A DNA stretch of 64,000 bases from Winogradskyella litoriviva (lineage in GTDB: Bacteria; Bacteroidota; Bacteroidia; Flavobacteriales; Flavobacteriaceae), in contig NZ_JABRWQ010000001.1 of NCBI RefSeq assembly GCF_013249065.1, forward strand, positions 558,001 through 622,000, given 5' to 3'. Of the stretch, positions 61,063 to 64,000 are shown one piece after another (within the stretch, counting starts at the first letter, position 1; every line of letters starts with the position of its first letter). The notes below the pieces were generated by a model, which was not told the origin of the DNA, made no database searches, and saw only the letters and a program-made list of their open reading frames with translations. Position numbers and translations under genes: made by a program.

Positions 61063-61572
61063 ATGCAATCTAGAACAGCTTCTCAATCTAAAACAATTGT
61101 TACCGATTTAGTTTTACCAAGTGAAACCAATCCTATCAATAATTTATTTGGTGGCGAACTATTAGCACGTATGGATAGAGCTGCTAGTATTGCTGCAAGA
61201 CGACACTCTAGACGCATTGTTGTTACAGCGTCTGTTAATCATGTAGCTTTTAATAGAGCAATTCCTTTAGGCAGTGTAGTTATGATTGAAGCAAAAGTTT
61301 CTAGAGCGTTTTCATCATCTATGGAAATCTATATGGATGTTTGGATTGAAGACAGAGAATCTGGCGAACGCATTAAAGCAAACGAAGCTATATATACCTT
61401 TGTTGCCGTAGATGACACAGGACGACCAGTAAAAATACCAGAATTAGTACCAGAAACTGAATTAGAAAAAGAACGTTTTGATGCAGCTTTAAGACGTAAA
61501 CAATTGAGCTTACTCTTAGCTGGTAAAATGAAACCAGCTGATGCAACAGAGCTTAAAGCACTTTTTGATTAG
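61063..61572 (+). CDS. Acyl-CoA thioesterase (YciA/BACH type hotdog)
   Basis: A 169-residue single-hotdog thioesterase: LVLPSETNPINNLFGGELLARMDRAASIAARRHSRRIVVTASVNHVAF with the NxxxxxxGG and D positions of the family, and SMEIYMDVWIEDRESGERIKANEAIYTFVAVD. It hydrolyses acyl-CoA to free acid and CoA. It converges on the EnvC-like gene with a 4-base overlap of the ends. Confidence 0.9.
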   Translation: MQSRTASQSKTIVTDLVLPSETNPINNLFGGELLARMDRAASIAARRHSRRIVVTASVNHVAFNRAIPLGSVVMIEAKVSRAFSSSMEIYMDVWIEDRESGERIKANEAIYTFVAVDDTGRPVKIPELVPETELEKERFDAALRRKQLSLLLAGKMKPADATELKALFD

Positions 61573-62822
61573 TATTTAGCCAGCCAAGGTTCTGGGTTAA
61601 GAACTTGATCGTTTTTATAAATTCTGAATCCTAAAAGTGATTCTCCAGATGATTTGTTAGAGAAAACCTTACCTATTACTTGCCCAGTTTTTATTTTATC
61701 GCCTTTCTTAACCTTTACTTCCGCAAGGTTCATGTAAACACTCAAATAACTACCATGTCTAACCAAAATGGTAGGATTACCACGTTTCATTACGTGAATT
61801 TCAGCAACCACACCATTAAAAACAGCTTTTACATCTGAGTTAGTATCTGTTGCTATGTATATACTTTTATAATTTTGGGTAATGGAATTATCGGTTAATG
61901 AGCGTCTTTTTCCAAACTTACCTTTAATAACTCCTCTTGCAACAGGCCAACCTAATCTTCCTCTATTAGATTCAAAATTCGCTGATAGTTTTTTTGCTTC
62001 AGGTGTTTCTACAAACTTACCTTTAGTTGACGTTTTACCCGTTTTCTTATTAGCCGCAGCAATGGTTTCTTTAATTAAACGATCAATCTCTTTATCTAAA
62101 CGTGCTGCTTCTTGTTTTTTCTTTTTAATCTGAGCGGAGAATTTTCCCATTTCAGATTTAATAGATGCCATTAAAACTTCTCGTTCTTTTAATTCGCCTT
62201 CTAATTCTCTTTTAGCAATACGGTTTTCTTCTATTAGTTTCTGCTTGTCCTCTTTTTGTTTAGACAATTCAACATTTAATTGCTCTAACTCTTTAGTCTT
62301 AGATTTTATGGCTTCGCCTTGTTCCTTTTGGTAATTAGAATATTGTTTTATGTATTGCAACCTTTTGTATGCTTGCTGAAAGTTACTAGAAGATAGCAAA
62401 AACATTACTTTGCTTTGCTCAGATTTACTTTTATAGGATTTTACTACCATAGCAGCATAATCATCTTTAAGCTCTTTTAACTGCGTTTTTAAGCTCGTAA
62501 TTTCGTTTTGATTGTTATTGATTTCTCTAGTCAATAAATTGGCTTGCTCGTTAGTTATTCTAATTAAATTTTTACGAACACTTACTTTGTAATTGATATC
62601 TTCTATTAAAGTAATTGCCGATTTTTGCTCTTTCTTTTTTGTATATAATAATGCATTTATGAGTTTTATTTCTTTTAATTTTTGCTGACGTTGTGCTTCT
62701 AATTTTTTTTGCTTGTCACTTTGTGCAAAACCCGTAGTAGTAGACATTAAAAAACCTAACAAAAACAAAACGCATGTTAGTTTTTTTACAGCAATTATAA
62801 GGTGAGATTTCTCGTCGTTCAT
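61569..62822 (-). CDS. EnvC-like murein hydrolase activator
   Basis: A 417-residue exported protein: signal peptide (about 10-34, TTTGFAQ), long coiled coil (about 35-255, with KEREVLMASIKSEMGKF), and C-terminal LytM/M23 domain (about 290-417). The metal-binding residues of active M23 peptidases are missing: NYKSIYIATD has no HxxxD, and LLGFRIYKND stands where HLHFE is expected. Such degenerate LytM proteins activate amidases during septum splitting, as EnvC does in E. coli. It follows the DUF4292 gene by 27 bases on the same strand. Confidence 0.9.
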   Translation of the reverse strand: MNDEKSHLIIAVKKLTCVLFLLGFLMSTTTGFAQSDKQKKLEAQRQQKLKEIKLINALLYTKKKEQKSAITLIEDINYKVSVRKNLIRITNEQANLLTREINNNQNEITSLKTQLKELKDDYAAMVVKSYKSKSEQSKVMFLLSSSNFQQAYKRLQYIKQYSNYQKEQGEAIKSKTKELEQLNVELSKQKEDKQKLIEENRIAKRELEGELKEREVLMASIKSEMGKFSAQIKKKKQEAARLDKEIDRLIKETIAAANKKTGKTSTKGKFVETPEAKKLSANFESNRGRLGWPVARGVIKGKFGKRRSLTDNSITQNYKSIYIATDTNSDVKAVFNGVVAEIHVMKRGNPTILVRHGSYLSVYMNLAEVKVKKGDKIKTGQVIGKVFSNKSSGESLLGFRIYKNDQVLNPEPWLAKY

Positions 62823-62849
62823 ATTTCAATTTGTCGAAAGGACAACCAA

Positions 62850-63644
62850 TTATTTTAAAACAATTTCTTTATAACCTGAAGGGATTTTAAACGGAAACCG
62901 CACTTCATCATTCAAAGATACAGATTTAAACTCCATAGCAACAGCAACCTCATCACTATCATCAACAGCAATAATTCTAATATTTTTAGGAATGATTTGT
63001 TTATCTACTTCTTGATACGTTGCGTAATCTACTTGAAGCATTCGTTTTTTTAATTGTTGTTGCAATTGCAAACTATCCATTTTAAAATGCGACGGATTAA
63101 TTAGATAAAACAATTCCATAAGCGCACTTTGGTCTTTTGGACTTACTGCATAAGAATTACCGTTTACCGCAACTTGATGTGGCTCTGATTTTAAATTATA
63201 AATTGCCTGACCCAATAAAATGTTTTGCACTTTCATAAAATCTAAATCTATACCAACAACATCGCTTAATAGTTTGTAATCACCATCAAAATATTGATTA
63301 TCTAATTTGTTGTAAAACTTCACTTTGTCTGGTGTAATCATCATACGAGCCATTCCTAAAACAGATTCGCTAAGCCAAATCACTTTATCTTTTTCTATAC
63401 GAAGTGAAAAACCAGCACCTTGTGTTTTATCGTTTTGAGTCAAATCTATTTTAACTCTAGCTTTTAAGGTTTTAAAATCTGTACTATTTTTATCATACTG
63501 TTTTATAACTTGTTTTACAGAAAGTTTATCACTCGCTTTACCAGATGCAATAACATTTTTAGCAGAATTACAACTGAAAGTTAACAGTATAAGCAAAGCA
63601 CTAATAGTAACTTTGAATTTGTTATATATTTTAGGAGATTTCAT
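62850..63644 (-). CDS. DUF4292 lipoprotein
   Basis: A 264-residue lipoprotein (lipobox ending LTFSC at Cys25) that matches DUF4292 of Bacteroidota: FKTLKARVKIDLTQNDKTQGAGFSLRIEKDKVIWLSESVLGMARMMITPDKVKFYNKLDNQYFDGDY. The all-beta pattern resembles LolA/LolB-like lipoprotein-binding folds; that function is only suspected. The order TPR - DUF4292 - EnvC-like, with gaps of 0 and 27 bases, forms an operon directed to the cell envelope. Confidence 0.87.
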   Translation of the reverse strand: MKSPKIYNKFKVTISALLILLTFSCNSAKNVIASGKASDKLSVKQVIKQYDKNSTDFKTLKARVKIDLTQNDKTQGAGFSLRIEKDKVIWLSESVLGMARMMITPDKVKFYNKLDNQYFDGDYKLLSDVVGIDLDFMKVQNILLGQAIYNLKSEPHQVAVNGNSYAVSPKDQSALMELFYLINPSHFKMDSLQLQQQLKKRMLQVDYATYQEVDKQIIPKNIRIIAVDDSDEVAVAMEFKSVSLNDEVRFPFKIPSGYKEIVLK

Positions 63645-64000
63645 TTATTGTTGAAGTTTTAGGGCTTTTGCTTTTTTAGCAAACGTTTCAGATTTACTAA
63701 TATTATTTAGGGCTTTGTAGGCCATACTTAATTCTGAATAAAAATCGGATTCCATGTTTGGGTTATCGATTAAATAATCTAATCCCATTTCTAAATACTC
63801 AATGGCTTTTTTAGAATTCCCTAATTTGTTATTAGCAACACCTGTTACTAAATACAAAATAGGTTGTGCAGGATATAATTCTAAAGCGCTTTCCCCATCA
63901 ATTACAACCGCTTTATAATCCTCAATATCTATTTGAAGCAACAATACGTCTTTTATTAATTTAAAGTCGTTAGGACTTTGTTTTAAAGCTTCTTTAAAAT
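63645..64000 (-). CDS. TPR-repeat protein, C-terminal part
   Basis: The frame runs open to the right edge of the window (FKEALKQSPNDFKLIKDVLL before the first possible TTG start at 63944), so the gene starts beyond it. About 118 residues are seen, with at least two TPR units (DGESALELYPAQPILYLVTG and KLGNSKKAIEYLEMGLDYL) and a final YSELSMAYKALNNISKSETF. The stop is directly adjacent to the DUF4292 ATG. Probably an exported or periplasmic scaffold; the N-terminus is not visible. Confidence 0.8.
   Translation of the reverse strand, partial: FKEALKQSPNDFKLIKDVLLLQIDIEDYKAVVIDGESALELYPAQPILYLVTGVANNKLGNSKKAIEYLEMGLDYLIDNPNMESDFYSELSMAYKALNNISKSETFAKKAKALKLQQ

Noticed and set aside
1..64000. tRNA or rRNA genes
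   Set aside because: I looked for TTCGAATC-like T-arms with matching acceptor stems and for rRNA signatures and found none convincing; TTTCGAATC at 30041 belongs to the Lrp inverted repeat.

Overview
The window is a gene-dense, AT-rich stretch of a member of the Flavobacteriaceae (Bacteroidota), most like the marine Olleya/Psychroserpens/Winogradskyella/Lacinutrix group. The evidence is the gliding lipoprotein GldH, a type IX secretion sorting domain, GLPGLI, RagB/SusD and HU-CCDC81/SPOR proteins, repeated Bacteroidota -7 promoter motifs of the form TAnnTTTG, and absence of strong Shine-Dalgarno sequences. No rRNA, tRNA, CRISPR array or prophage was seen.

Layout. 0-3.2 kb: tail of a VWA-domain protein, a small lipoprotein, then plsC, an acyl-ACP desaturase and an HD hydrolase in one run. 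3.2-6.4 kb: an AraC regulator, two tandem paralogous secreted proteins, and a third promoter/terminator cassette with no gene in it. 6.4-13.3 kb, mostly minus strand: radical SAM protein, enoyl-CoA hydratase, NtrY-like kinase, HemJ, MATE transporter, HemH. 13.5-18.3 kb: a very large TraB/GumN protein and an AraC regulator divergent from hemA. 18.4-30 kb: the haem island, hemA, hemCD (fused), hemE, hemF and hemB, interleaved with EI24, GNAT, YchJ-like and helicase genes and with nine copies of a REP-like palindrome. With HemH and HemJ this gives most steps from glutamyl-tRNA to protohaem; hemL and hemN are not here.

30-42 kb: Lrp regulator, GLPGLI protein, CNNM/CBS protein, MGMT, DUF4442, serine hydrolase, exonuclease, a T9SS-exported subtilase and a double-ATPase ABC protein. 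42-50.4 kb, all minus strand: ketoacid CoA-transferase, PBP1A, GldH, RicT, and a ferredoxin/TrhP/TrhO group for tRNA uridine-34 hydroxylation. 50.5-56.2 kb: RagB/SusD lipoprotein, recA, and a lipoprotein / ECF sigma / transenvelope anti-sigma operon. 56-64 kb: acyltransferase, trpS, dprA, HU-SPOR protein, thioesterase, EnvC-like factor, DUF4292 lipoprotein and a TPR protein cut by the window end.

The two most striking observations are: (1) a REP-associated tyrosine transposase (RAYT) fused in frame to coproporphyrinogen oxidase HemF, with the junction encoded by two REP palindromes and no usable hemF start codon left; (2) three promoters with identical geometry (GCAACC, 15 nt, CATCTA) at 50.7, 52.4 and 53.5 kb. 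These define a local ECF regulon controlled by a sigma factor whose partner seems to span both membranes, resembling the dual membrane-spanning anti-sigma systems of Bacteroides.
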